DNA of 64,000 bases, from the NCBI GenBank assembly GCA_903813345.2, contig CAIIXF020000007.1, forward strand, positions 10,297,730 through 10,361,729, given 5' to 3'. Positions 54,174 to 64,000 of this stretch are shown here, one piece after another (the stretch's first letter is position 1; each line of letters begins with the position of its first letter). The notes beneath the pieces were generated by a model that saw nothing but the letters and a program-made list of their open reading frames with translations, did no database searches and was not told the origin of the DNA. The stretch comes from Owenia fusiformis. Its lineage: Eukaryota; Annelida; Polychaeta; Sabellida; Oweniidae. Made by a program: the position numbers and the translations under genes.

Positions 54174-54705
54174 CAATCGGGATCAAAGGATTATCTCTTC
54201 TACAGTGCAGATGAAGCTCTCTTTCTAAAGATGCTGTCTTGAAAATGATAGTGATAGGGCATTTGAGAGATCTCGGCCTTCTCACTGCATCAGGAGCATT
54301 CTTGGCAGCGCAGAGATGGTCTGAGTATCAGGGGCGAGTGTCTTAATTAGTGTGATATTCAGAAGGGTGTTGAAAGATGTAGCTACTGGGATGGGGAGAT
54401 GTGAGACATTCTCAATCCTCTAATAGACTTATTGACTTTACATCCTATATACTTTGTTGTGTGTATTACCCTTGGCAAGAGATCAACCAGATCTGCACTC
54501 TGAAATTATATACAGAAATCAAACAGCATTAAAATGTCTGGACATTTAATCATAGCATATCTTTTATTTAGCCTTTATCCAATATGTCATCAGATATGCC
54601 TATTTTCTGAAAATACTGTAAATACCTAGAATAAGTTCATGTTTAAGAATGGGCCATTAATGTTTCAATGAGGTGATTAAGATATTATCAGTTTCAAAAT
54701 TGTAT
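54174..54705. other. gene-free spacer
   Basis: No supported feature. Confidence 0.4.
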
Positions 54706-55462
54706 TTATGCACTAACTAAGTTATTCTATTTAACCGAAATACAGGCATTAAGCTTTGATACTAAACACGTGTGCGAGCCTTGGGAGCCTCTCAAGCGTG
54801 AAAACACCCTTACCTGGTGTTAAACCTAAAATTACAGCTAATATCCTGAATCGGTTAAAGGTGGGGTCTGAATACCCGCCCCACCTGCGATACCTAAAGG
54901 TGCCCGTCCGGGTACCTGAGACCTGAAAAAAGGTAAAAAGAGGGAGGAAGAATAGGGGAGGAGGAGGGAAAATAAAATCACTCTTACCTCTAAATTTATG
55001 CTGAAAAGCGATGAAAATAATGGAAAACTTGCTTCTAATAAATCAGTCAGGATCAAGCAGAAGAATGGCGGAAAATCTGAGGTGACGCTATCTGTGATTG
55101 GTTGAAGCTGGTCACGTGACTTCTTACGTATGCAACACCTCGTAATCTTATTGGAGGAGGATGATGTCATCCTAACTTGGGAAAGCTGAACAAGGTGGAA
55201 GCACAAGAGGTAACTCCCCAGAAACACACACAAGAGAGACTCCCTTAGCTGTTCATAAATACAATTATTTTGCTCATAATTGTGGTTTTATGCACTAACT
55301 AAGTTATTCTATTTAACCGAAATACAGGCATTAAGCTTTGATACTAAACACGTGTGCGAGCCTTGGGAGCCTCTCAAGCGTGAAAACACCCTTACCTGGT
55401 GTTAAACCTAAAATTACAGCTAATATCCTGAATCGGTTAAAGGTGGGGTCTGAATACCCGCC
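54706..55462 (-). repeat. right-hand B1-A2-B2 repeat block of the Ngaro element
   Basis: Two b blocks (54706-54880, 55288-55462) flank one a block (54968-55287). About 87 bp (54881-54967), purine-rich and found nowhere else in the window, lies between the first b and a. Confidence 0.8.
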
Positions 55463-55919
55463 ACAACAAAGAACTGTACTTATCCCAATTTTTCAACCCG
55501 CCAGTTACTTTGTGGCCCCACCAACTTAGTAAGTGTAAAACAAATAAATCAAGAAAATTTGAGTTTCTAAAATGTATTCGTACGTAAAGAATAACAACTA
55601 CAACAAGTCAATCCCATGTAAATATCTTAATTTTCAGAAGACTTTATAAATTGACATAAACATTTTCTTGAGACTGATGAAATGACTAAATATAGTAATA
55701 ATTGACTATCCTTATTATATAAAGAATAGAGTGACCAGTTGTGGTTCAAATACAAAATAAACCCCACTACGTATAAAAAGTCCTGTTGTATAACAGTCTC
55801 TGAGCTAACAATATATATGAAGTTTGATAATAAAATATACTATCACAATGATTGGTGCCTCAGCATAAAATGAGCTGTCTGGCTTACATCTAATATTGCT
55901 TGAAAGTGTAACCTAGTTA

Positions 55920-56759
55920 TTAGCGTATATACAGTTTGAAAGTGTCCGACTTCCACCTCCCTAAATCCCTTATTTGTGAGTCTGATAATCCCCTTGCTGC
56001 CGCGTATGTGGCACCCCCTATACGGAAACTATGACTTTTGAATCGAGTGGGATCAAAATTACCAGCACGTAGCACGAAGTTGAGGTGGTCAGTAAAGTGT
56101 GACCTTTTTACTGGAGATCCATTCTCAAGTAAAAAGAGTTGATTGTGACCCATACCTTGTCGGACCTTTAGATAAGATTCTAAGTGTTGAACTGGACATA
56201 CATCGGATTGTTGCGGGTTTAAAGCTATTTTGTGAATTTTGTTAGGCTTCGCATGTTTGAAAGAGTCGAGTATGACATGATATGTATTTTGAGATCTAGA
56301 AACATTTTGTATGGATATTGCATGATTTGATTTATAAGCCCAAGTGATTTCACTAACCCTCAAAAGACCGAAAAAAGCAGTAGTAAACATAGCATTGAAA
56401 AGTTTCAGGTGAAAGTCAGACAAATTCATTGAAGAGTTGATGCTTATCAGCTTTTGTAAAATTGATAAGGAGATCGGAAGGCGAGAATCACAAGATGGGT
56501 TAAGTTTTCCTAATCCAATTAAAGTTTGCCTTACCAAATAAGTATTGGTTGGGTCCATATACCCTCCTAACTTAAAATGGTAGCTCAAAGCTGAGATGAA
56601 AGTTCTTATAGATGATGGTTTGTAAGATTTGGCTAAATATTGACAAAATAGAGCGACTGTAGTTGGGTCACATGTATCCAAATGAAATCCCGTATCATAT
56701 TGGAAAGTGTTCCACAATTCCAACACCCTCGCATAAGTTTGCTTCGTACTTGGAGCCAA
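55920..56759 (-). CDS. tyrosine recombinase of the Ngaro element
   Basis: 279 codons. The N-terminal SAM-like half begins with STKQTYARVLELWNTF. The catalytic half shows the family's R (GLLRVSEI), H-x-x-R (HSFRIGGATYAAARG) and a C-terminal tyrosine after LGRWKSD. In this family the enzyme inserts circular DNA copies in place of a DDE integrase. Confidence 0.85.
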   Translation of the reverse strand: MAPSTKQTYARVLELWNTFQYDTGFHLDTCDPTTVALFCQYLAKSYKPSSIRTFISALSYHFKLGGYMDPTNTYLVRQTLIGLGKLNPSCDSRLPISLSILQKLISINSSMNLSDFHLKLFNAMFTTAFFGLLRVSEITWAYKSNHAISIQNVSRSQNTYHVILDSFKHAKPNKIHKIALNPQQSDVCPVQHLESYLKVRQGMGHNQLFLLENGSPVKRSHFTDHLNFVLRAGNFDPTRFKSHSFRIGGATYAAARGLSDSQIRDLGRWKSDTFKLYIR

Positions 56760-56779
56760 AGCTGCGTCAATTGTTTTGT

Positions 56780-58840
56780 TTAGCTCTGCAGCCAGTTGCT
56801 GAGTGTCCAGCTCTTGGGCAGGACCACGGGTGCACTCTCTGCCTCTGGTGCCGCCTTTCTGAAACCCTGTAAATTGAATCGAGAAAGGTGGTCAGCTGCA
56901 ATGTTCAATTTCCCCGGGATGTGTTCACAACGAAAAGAAATGTTATTTTGTAGTGCACATAAAGTGAACTTTCTTAACAGAACCATAATATCCTTGTCCT
57001 TCGATGAAGATTTGTTAATAATGTAGGAAATAGCCTCATTGTCACAGAAAATAGTAATATTTTTGTTTTTCAATTGATCAGCCCAAAGGTGAAAAGCAAC
57101 TACTATGGGGAAGAGTTCAAGCAATGCTATATTTAAATTGGATTCTTGTTCATCCCATGAGCCATTGAACCATTGGTTGTCAAATATGGCCCCGAATCCC
57201 AAAGTCCCTGATGCATCCGAGAATAACGATATCCCATCATCCTGTTCCCATGAGTTATGAAAAAACCCTTTGCCATTAAAGTTATCAAGAAAGACCTTCC
57301 ACGTCAATAAGTCCGCTCTAGCTTCGCAATTCAAGCGAATTTTAAACTGAGGCCGAGAAACCCCGATTGTTAAATTGATGAGACGACGCAAAAAGGCTCT
57401 ACCCGCCGGAATGACATAACAACAAAAATTTAGTAGGCCGATGATACTTTGAAGATCTCTCAGCGAAACTTTTTTGCATCTATACAGTTGATCAATCAAA
57501 TGTTTTGCCTTGTCCAGTTTATCAATTGGTAACCTAGCTTCCTGTTGAATTGAATCCAATTCAATTCCCGCAAATGACATGACAGTATCTGGGCCTAGTG
57601 TTTTTTCCTTCGATATGGGGACACCAATTGTTTCGCACAAACTTACAAAACTGTTCAGATCCTCCTCACATTTGTCCTTGTCAATATTTACTATAAAGAA
57701 ATCGTCCAAGATATGAACCACTTTAGGAATATTCAACACGTATTTTGCAGTCCATTCCAGAGCCGTACTTAAGGTCTCAAAAAGTTGGCATGAATGTCTC
57801 AGTCCCATAGGAAGTCTTGTGTCAAAGTAAAACTTGTTTTCTAAAGACATCCCTAACAAAAAGTGAAAGTCCTTGTGAATTGGGACAATTCTGAATGCAC
57901 TTTCTATGTCTGTCTTACTCATGAAGGCTGACGGACCTGCATCCCGAACTAGCTCGATAGCTTCATCAACTGAACCATATTTGACTGTTGCATATTTTTC
58001 GTCAATACCGTCATTTACCGAAAAACCTTCTGGGTGAGACAGATGATGAATGAAGCGAAACTTTCCCACCGTTTTCTTCGGAACTACCCCTATGGGGGAA
58101 ATTACCAAGTTCTTAAAGGGTGGGCTTGTGAAAGGACCTGCAATGTGACCAAGATCGATTTCGGATTGTAATTTGTTATGAAGAGCTTCAGGGTTGTCTT
58201 TTGGGATTGCTAGATTTTTACTTGAAGAACAAGGGAGATCCCCAAAGTAGGGAATGGCAAAACCGTTGGAGAAACCTTCAAATAGGAATTTACGAATGTC
58301 TGTATCGTAGCCTTCAAGAATATCGAAAAGGACTAAAGGATTCACTGGAGTGTCTTGTACAAAACAGTCGGGATAAGGCGAAATTTTATTTTCGTCGATA
58401 AAAGTTTTTATTGGATTTGATGTCATGTCAATTTCGTTTGAAAGGCTGGGTCTTGTTTTTCCTTTTGTTGTCAAACTTGCTACGATTTCCCCATCCATTT
58501 TCCTCTTTCTTATTGTTGCAATCTGTAACCCTGTGGTCGCCCTTGCAGCTTGAGCAAATGTGGGATCTTGGGCATGTAGAGTGAGGACAGAACTTCCCTG
58601 AATTCCATTGATTGCAAATGGCACGAAAAGAATTGTTCTTTCCATTCTGACCTTTGCCATTGGGTTTCCACTTCCCTTGAACTTGTCTAGGCACTCTGTG
58701 TACCCATGTCGCCTCAAGCATGAAATCGTTATACCATGTATGCCATTGAAGTCCATGTTTCTTATTCTCCCTGAATCTTTCGTCATAGTATCTCCAGTTG
58801 CTCTCGGGATTATTAGAGAGCTCCCTAATCTTGTCACCAT
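56780..58840 (-). CDS. reverse transcriptase / RNase H of the Ngaro element
   Basis: The RT domain has the catalytic HILDDFFIVN segment and the FRIVPIHKDFHFLLG region. RNase H follows (FSDASGTLGFG, ALLELFPI, FCDNEAISYIINKSS, NIAADHLSRF). The frame overlaps the gag-like frame by about 0.4 kb; overlapping frames are usual in this group. The RT proper probably begins near MTSNPIKTF. Confidence 0.85.
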   Translation of the reverse strand: MVTRLGSSLIIPRATGDTMTKDSGRIRNMDFNGIHGITISCLRRHGYTECLDKFKGSGNPMAKVRMERTILFVPFAINGIQGSSVLTLHAQDPTFAQAARATTGLQIATIRKRKMDGEIVASLTTKGKTRPSLSNEIDMTSNPIKTFIDENKISPYPDCFVQDTPVNPLVLFDILEGYDTDIRKFLFEGFSNGFAIPYFGDLPCSSSKNLAIPKDNPEALHNKLQSEIDLGHIAGPFTSPPFKNLVISPIGVVPKKTVGKFRFIHHLSHPEGFSVNDGIDEKYATVKYGSVDEAIELVRDAGPSAFMSKTDIESAFRIVPIHKDFHFLLGMSLENKFYFDTRLPMGLRHSCQLFETLSTALEWTAKYVLNIPKVVHILDDFFIVNIDKDKCEEDLNSFVSLCETIGVPISKEKTLGPDTVMSFAGIELDSIQQEARLPIDKLDKAKHLIDQLYRCKKVSLRDLQSIIGLLNFCCYVIPAGRAFLRRLINLTIGVSRPQFKIRLNCEARADLLTWKVFLDNFNGKGFFHNSWEQDDGISLFSDASGTLGFGAIFDNQWFNGSWDEQESNLNIALLELFPIVVAFHLWADQLKNKNITIFCDNEAISYIINKSSSKDKDIMVLLRKFTLCALQNNISFRCEHIPGKLNIAADHLSRFNLQGFRKAAPEAESAPVVLPKSWTLSNWLQS

Positions 58841-60173
58841 ATTTAATCAAGTTTGCGGCCTCGTGACTATGTTGTCTTATGTAAGTTGTACAGAAGATAT
58901 TGAAGGCCTGTTGCCATTCTTTATAAGAGAGATCTTGATCATCTTTCTCTGGCGCTATGATGAGCATAGACTCGCCGTCATCTTGTTGTTTCTGTTCGAA
59001 TTGAAAAGCTGGCTTCTTTTTCTTTTTCTTGACTGAGGCTGGCAATAAGGTTTTGAAATCTATATATTCTTCACTAATGATCTTTTGTTTAGTTGCCTCA
59101 TTAAGGTGAGAATCTAATGGTGCAGACCATGAGAACTGGGAAGGATTACCCATACCTGTCAGAATGCGTGGTCCAATCGGGATGCCATTGTATAGTGTGT
59201 TCTGAAGACCTGTGGCTCCTGAATTAGGGACCTGAACTAAAGTACCCTGAGTTGAACCATTTGTATTGAGCTGGTTGATCGGGAAATGTCCCCTTTGCGT
59301 ATTAACGGGACCAATGCCAGGTTGTATGAACTGGTTGTGAGACATCTGCGGGATAGGGTTTGCCTGAGGGCCCATGTACCCTAATTGGCTCTGTTGTACT
59401 GGCATCCCTTGATAAACCCCCCCGTTATTAGGGATATTGTGGGTTCCAGATGACATGTGATGGTTGTTATTAACTGGCGTTCCATTGTTGTAAGCTGTTT
59501 GCGACTGAGATGGCATTGACTGTAATGTGTTGTTAGGGCCCATGTTCCCTGATATAACATTCTGAGAAGGATGTTTATTCTGGCTGGCATTTTGAGTAAC
59601 ATTGGTATTGCTTGCTTGACTTAGCAACCTATCGATTTGATACTCAAACTGGTTTTGTCCTTTTTGGCTTTGTACCTCCGGGTTAAGAGGGTAATTCTGT
59701 TGAAAACCCATATTTGGAGTTTGAATGATCTCTTGAGAGATAGTTGAAGTTGCTTGATTCATCATAGGAGGGCCCATGTACCCCGATTGAATGTTATGTC
59801 GGTTGGAATCACTGTTTAGCTGTCCCGAAACAGCTGTCGGAGCGGTTTGTAGATTATTTGGCAAAGGGCCCATGTACCCCAATGTACCATTTTGTTGATT
59901 TACTGCACCTGTTTGTGAATCCCCTTCATTACTACTATTCTGAGGGCCCATGTTCCCTGATAAACCAGATTGTTGACTATGGTTTGTATTATTCGGCCAA
60001 CTGGGCCGAGTGTCATTAGAAAGACCTGCCGCATTAAGTGGTGACCTCGAAACTATTGTATTTGCATCAAGGTTTAGAAGATTAGTATAGCTACCTGTCA
60101 CACCTTGGTTGTCGATCATTGCCAGTGCTTCTCTGATAGGAGGTATTCCCGGTGGGCCTCCTCCTGAAGCCAT
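58428..60173 (-). CDS. gag-like protein of the Ngaro element
   Basis: 581 codons. The first ~350 residues are rich in Q, N, S, P and carry repeated G-N/Y-MGP motifs (SGNMGP, LGYMGP, SGYMGP). A lysine-rich patch near residue 380 follows. A Cys/His cluster near the C-terminus (CNQW...FCPHSTCPRSHICSSCKGDH...C) resembles the zinc-binding end of DIRS-group gag proteins. Probably nucleic-acid binding. Confidence 0.75.
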   Translation of the reverse strand: MASGGGPPGIPPIREALAMIDNQGVTGSYTNLLNLDANTIVSRSPLNAAGLSNDTRPSWPNNTNHSQQSGLSGNMGPQNSSNEGDSQTGAVNQQNGTLGYMGPLPNNLQTAPTAVSGQLNSDSNRHNIQSGYMGPPMMNQATSTISQEIIQTPNMGFQQNYPLNPEVQSQKGQNQFEYQIDRLLSQASNTNVTQNASQNKHPSQNVISGNMGPNNTLQSMPSQSQTAYNNGTPVNNNHHMSSGTHNIPNNGGVYQGMPVQQSQLGYMGPQANPIPQMSHNQFIQPGIGPVNTQRGHFPINQLNTNGSTQGTLVQVPNSGATGLQNTLYNGIPIGPRILTGMGNPSQFSWSAPLDSHLNEATKQKIISEEYIDFKTLLPASVKKKKKKPAFQFEQKQQDDGESMLIIAPEKDDQDLSYKEWQQAFNIFCTTYIRQHSHEAANLIKYGDKIRELSNNPESNWRYYDERFRENKKHGLQWHTWYNDFMLEATWVHRVPRQVQGKWKPNGKGQNGKNNSFRAICNQWNSGKFCPHSTCPRSHICSSCKGDHRVTDCNNKKEENGWGNRSKFDNKRKNKTQPFKRN

Positions 60174-60549
60174 GCTGAGTCAGTACTAAAACGAAAAACA
60201 ATTACAAAATGACTCCCAATTAGCAGAGATTAAAGCCCTGCCAGCTTGTTATACTCACCCTTTTCGTTTTAATACTGACAATATGCTATATGTAAAGTGC
60301 CATAACAACATATATATTACAAATGCAGATAATGAATACTGGCCATAGAATGTAAATGCCATTTAAAAGTAAAAGAATAAAGATATATAGGTCTATTTAT
60401 GGAATGTAATTGATGTATCGAATGTTGTATGGTAAATATAGAAGTGATCCTCACTAATATTAAATGTGAGTGAAAAACAACTAATAGACTTTTAATTTGC
60501 CGTCGGGCATTTAAATAGGACAACTTTTGAATAGAAAAAGTTAAAGATG

Positions 60550-61200
60550 ACTGTATATGAAGGGCACAGCCATAACATGAACGTCAGCATAAGTACATTA
60601 AAGGGCAAAGCCATAGATAACTGCATATGATGGGCAAAGCCAAAGAATCATACCTCACTACATAAGTATGTGCATGAATGGACAAATCCATGAGATTAAA
60701 CATTGTTTTAATGACCAGGGCAGGCCAAGCCACAGGTAAATGCATATTAAGGGCAAAGCTATAGAATTGTACCTCTGTATTAGTACATGAATGGACAAAG
60801 CCATAGGATTCAACATTGACTTGATGACCAGAGCAGGCAAAGTCATAGGTAAATGCATATGAAGGGCAAAGCCATAGAATTGTACATCGATATTATTACA
60901 TGAATGGACAAAGCCATAGGATTCGACATTGTCTTGATGACCAGAGCAGGCAAAGCCATAGGTAAATGCATATTAAGGGCAAAGCCATAGAATTGTACAT
61001 CGATATTAGTACATGAATGGACAAAGCCATAGGATTGAAAATTGTCTTAGTGGCGAGAGCAGACAAAAACATAGGTAAATTCATATTAAAGGGCAAAGCC
61101 ATAGAATTATAAAAGCATTAAAAGACAAAGCCCAAGATTCAATTTGTTTAATGACAAAGCAGGCAAAGCTATAGATAATTGTAAATGCCATACCAAGCCA
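60550..61200 (-). repeat. 113-bp tandem repeats inside the Ngaro element
   Basis: The phrase 'atgaatggacaaa' recurs at 60674, 60787, 60900 and 61013, exactly 113 bp apart, with 'gcaaagccatag' twice per unit. Copies become degenerate at both edges. The array lies between the SGNH and gag-like frames. Confidence 0.8.
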
Positions 61201-61732
61201 TAGCAATATATGTTAATATTAGTACATAAATGGGCCAAGCTGAAAATAATGATATATCAGATTCATGTTGAAAAACCCTCATAATAAAAATGCCATCAAA
61301 TATATGAATGTGCAGAAAAATATTAAAGCAAGTCAGTTCGAGTTGATAAATAGACAAAGCCATCGAAGTGCCGAATAAAATGAGGAGACAAAGCTTTTGA
61401 TAATACTCAAAATTGCTTGTAATTGACATGCCATAAAGGTATAGAACATTGACTCAAATGTAACCAGCACAAATGCCTCTAAAATAAAAATACCCAAACT
61501 AAAATGACACGAACCAAAAAAAACTACGAGAACACAGATTCTATCATTGTGTAAAGCATAGTCAATTCCTGTTAACAAATGAGCATCTTGATGATTATCT
61601 ATGCAACTAATGTTAATAATATATAAGAAACTGTTATAATGTGATTACAGCTAAAAACAACTCATGCATAATTGTTATTGAGCCTAAGTGTTAGCTAACA
61701 TAAGAAAAAGCAAGATCTTAACAATGTTATAG

Positions 61733-62356
61733 TTATCTACACTTACATTTCTTCCCTTGAATGACAGCCCCTCTGAGTGAAGAGCTGAATTTTTGTAGTC
61801 CCCATGAAGACAGGTGAGTACCATCGTGCCCAACCATTTCTTTCCAGTTCTCCTTCATACCCTGATGTTTCCATACTAAGACATAATCGAAGTCAGCATA
61901 AAAAGTTCTAAGCATCGTGTTGAACTTTTTTATTTTCTTGTTGTACACCTCACAGTCTTCTTGACAAGTAAACCTACAGTTCTTGTCATTTGAAAAATCT
62001 CTGTAAAACAGTTCACCAATCACCACTTTACAGTCCCTGTTCGCCCTGCGGACTATGCTCACAAGGTCATGAAGTCCTTGAAGTGCATATATCACATCGT
62101 ATTGGTTGTTGTGATGAGAGAGATCATTCTCTCCAATTTGAAGGACAACTACATCATATGGTTTCCAAACCTCTGAACTGAGCACACTGAGATTCTTGGG
62201 GGATTTGTTGTCAACCTTGGCACCACCATGACCTACGTCATAAACATAATCTGTGTCTCGCAAGTCCAGATCCTGATGCTGAGATTCTGACAATCTTGAG
62301 ATAAAGCTGTGACCTGTCAACAATACAGATGGTCTAGCCATGATGACGATTCTCAA
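61733..62356 (-). CDS. SGNH-hydrolase (GDSL-like) protein of the Ngaro element
   Basis: 207 codons. SGNH blocks are present: TGHSFI (nucleophile Ser region), GHGGAK (oxyanion Gly), QIGENDLS (Asn block) and DGTHLSSWG (catalytic Asp and His). It lies inside the element's repeats, at the upstream end. From memory, some Ngaro and LINE elements carry such a domain; its role in them is unknown. A captured host esterase is the likely origin. Confidence 0.75.
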   Translation of the reverse strand: MRIVIMARPSVLLTGHSFISRLSESQHQDLDLRDTDYVYDVGHGGAKVDNKSPKNLSVLSSEVWKPYDVVVLQIGENDLSHHNNQYDVIYALQGLHDLVSIVRRANRDCKVVIGELFYRDFSNDKNCRFTCQEDCEVYNKKIKKFNTMLRTFYADFDYVLVWKHQGMKENWKEMVGHDGTHLSSWGLQKFSSSLRGAVIQGKKCKCR

Positions 62357-62932
62357 ACCAACCTATAAGAAAATGTATGAAAGAATGGGCTAACTACATG
62401 ACTAGCTAAAAAAAAAAATTTGATCCTTACAATAAATTGCATGCATTGAATTAGGCTAAACTATGAATGTACTTGTTAGCTATCTTAAAATCATGCTGTA
62501 AGGCTAGAAATGAACCTTGTAGGTCTAAAACAAACAAGGTATAATATTACGATGAAGTGGAGTTACTAAACATATAACCCGATGACTTCGACTGTATTAT
62601 TCAACGTTCTTTGTTTACCGCCAAAACACATAAATATATTATCGCCCACTTACGATGTCTGAAAATCTGCCTCAAACTTGACAGATCTAACAAATGGGGA
62701 CTATTAAACGGGTTCCATACTTGCCACGACCCTTCATGTGAACTTAGAAATAGCCTCAAGTAATATGAAATCCCATAAATCAAGGAACTTAGAAAAATTC
62801 AGCAAGATTCAACATCGCTAAAATCATCGTGTCCAGCACAAAGGAATTCGATCCTTTCACAGGTAATAAATGACTAAGTAAGACGTCTTGTGTGAAAATA
62901 ATCACACAAAAAACACCTGTGATAATAAACAC

Positions 62933-63252
62933 AAAAATAAAATCACTCTTACCTCTAAATTTATGCTGAAAAGCGATGAAAATAATGGAAAACTTGCTTC
63001 TAATAAATCAGTCAGGATCAAGCAGAAGAATGGCGGAAAATCTGAGGTGACGCTATCTGTGATTGGTTGAAGCTGGTCACGTGACTTCTTACGTATGCAA
63101 CACCTCGTAATCTTATTGGAGGAGGATGATGTCATCCTAACTTGGGAAAGCTGAACAAGGTGGAAGCACAAGAGGTAACTCCCCAGAAACACACACAAGA
63201 GAGACTCCCTTAGCTGTTCATAAATACAATTATTTTGCTCATAATTGTGGTT
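62933..63252 (-). repeat. left-hand A1 repeat of the Ngaro element
   Basis: Matches 54968-55287 over about 317 bp with no difference that I can see. Confidence 0.85.
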
Positions 63253-64000
63253 AAATATGTGAAATTGTTCCAAAATACTTTTAACTATCACATTATTTTA
63301 CCCCTTGTTATTAAATATTTTCTCCACTCATTGAATCTAGAATGGGGAAATTTAGGAATGATATTTGGAGGTTTTAAGATCAAAAACACCACAATTGATT
63401 CATATTTTTGATGAAAATACCATTAACGTTCCATGGATTTATAGAAGGCTAACATTATTTGCTTTACTATGTAATGGGTGGGGGCTAGAATGTACTACAC
63501 TTGTATCACTATTTAATGGGTGGGGGACTAACAACAGTAAACCTAATATTTATGGAAGAAATTAACTCAAGTATTTGCCCATTTGTAATGGATAATTAAA
63601 ACATGTGTAAGCCTTTATACTCAGAAAGTCAAGAGAATCTGGCATTTGAGAAATTCCTTCCAGCTGACAACAGGTAAAGAAATCATTTTATATTTACTCT
63701 TGTGATATGATAGTCTTGCACTGTTCATATTTGGACTGTTGCATATTCCGAAAAATTTTGTCAAATGACTCAGAAAAACCATTGCCTCACTAATAAAGTT
63801 TTACCTCACTTTCTTTGCCTCAAAGTTAAGAATTTTAGTGCCTCAAAGTACAAATACTTTTTACCTCATAGATGAAAACTATCATATATGCTCACTGATG
63901 ACCCTTCTTTGCCTCAAACCCCCCTCCCTGAACCAGGAAAATCTTGATTACACCACTGAGAAATTGTATCCTGGTCTGTTTATCATAACTCATATTCAGA
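63253..64000. other. gene-free flank
   Basis: No gene seen. Short repeated phrases occur: 'aatgggtggggg' near 63474 and 63514, and 'gcctca' with 'acctca' several times between 63780 and 63915. Confidence 0.4.

Larger units (their letters stand above)
54706..63252 (-). mobile_element. Ngaro-type tyrosine-recombinase retroelement (DIRS order), looks whole
   Basis: Split direct repeats define it. On the plus strand, block b (54706-54880) recurs at 55288-55462, and block a (about 54968-55287) recurs at about 62936-63252. On the minus strand this gives a - coding region - b - a - b, the A1...B1-A2-B2 arrangement known for Ngaro elements. By eye I find no differences between the two copies of a (~317 bp) or the two of b (~174 bp), so the insertion is young. 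Parts: SGNH-hydrolase frame, gag-like frame, RT/RNase H frame, tyrosine-recombinase frame. The long frames are open, with no obvious break. No integrase or protease domain and no target duplication seen, as expected for recombinase-based insertion. Confidence 0.85.

Noticed and set aside
53672-54214. 180-codon open frame on the plus strand
   Set aside because: It spans the inverted-repeat element 53683-54173 and its target duplications, so it is chance coding through a MITE.

Overview
This window reads as nuclear DNA of an intron-rich invertebrate animal, probably marine. Evidence: AT-rich spacers, GT-AG introns, vertebrate-like exon structures for CUL2 and ASB8, an AT-AC (U12-type) intron, a tyrosine-recombinase retroelement of the Ngaro group, and many short inverted-repeat DNA elements with poly-G/poly-C cores. 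The phylum cannot be fixed from the sequence. Nothing is prokaryotic.

Layout. 1-7494 is gene-free and holds several MITE-like inverted-repeat elements and a 15-bp-based tandem repeat. 7495-9211 (minus) is a two-exon gene for a protein with two GNAT-like domains in tandem. 12667-14741 (minus) is ASB8, an ankyrin-repeat/SOCS-box ubiquitin ligase receptor, in three coding exons. 14817-25690 is a repeat field: a G-rich tandem array, TTAA-flanked and foldback elements, and three palindromic elements placed end to end and separated only by TTAA. 25697-42231 (plus) is the promoter region and complete 20-exon coding sequence of CUL2 (741 codons). Its first coding intron is a textbook AT-AC intron. 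Its 5.9-kb intron 14 holds an inverted-repeat element and, on the opposite strand, a single-exon B-box/NHL gene carrying one in-frame stop. Beside that gene lies a 44-bp exact copy of part of CUL2 exon 17. 42232-46750 is 3' UTR and spacer. 46754-49931 holds four exon-like blocks in series, of unknown gene. 52144-53178 is a 42-bp minisatellite with a five-unit higher-order pattern. 54706-63252 is a Ngaro-type element on the minus strand. It has identical split direct repeats, gag-like, RT/RNase H and tyrosine-recombinase frames, and an SGNH-hydrolase frame, and it looks whole and young.

Functional links. CUL2 and ASB8 both belong to Elongin-BC ubiquitin ligases. CUL2 is the scaffold used by VHL-box receptors, while ASB proteins normally recruit CUL5, so their proximity is probably chance. 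The other genes show no evident pathway link. I did not find an obvious undescribed multi-gene system. The most unusual items are the tandem GNAT protein, the patchwork insertion in CUL2 intron 14, the TTAA-joined palindromes and the SGNH-bearing Ngaro element with its 113-bp internal repeats.
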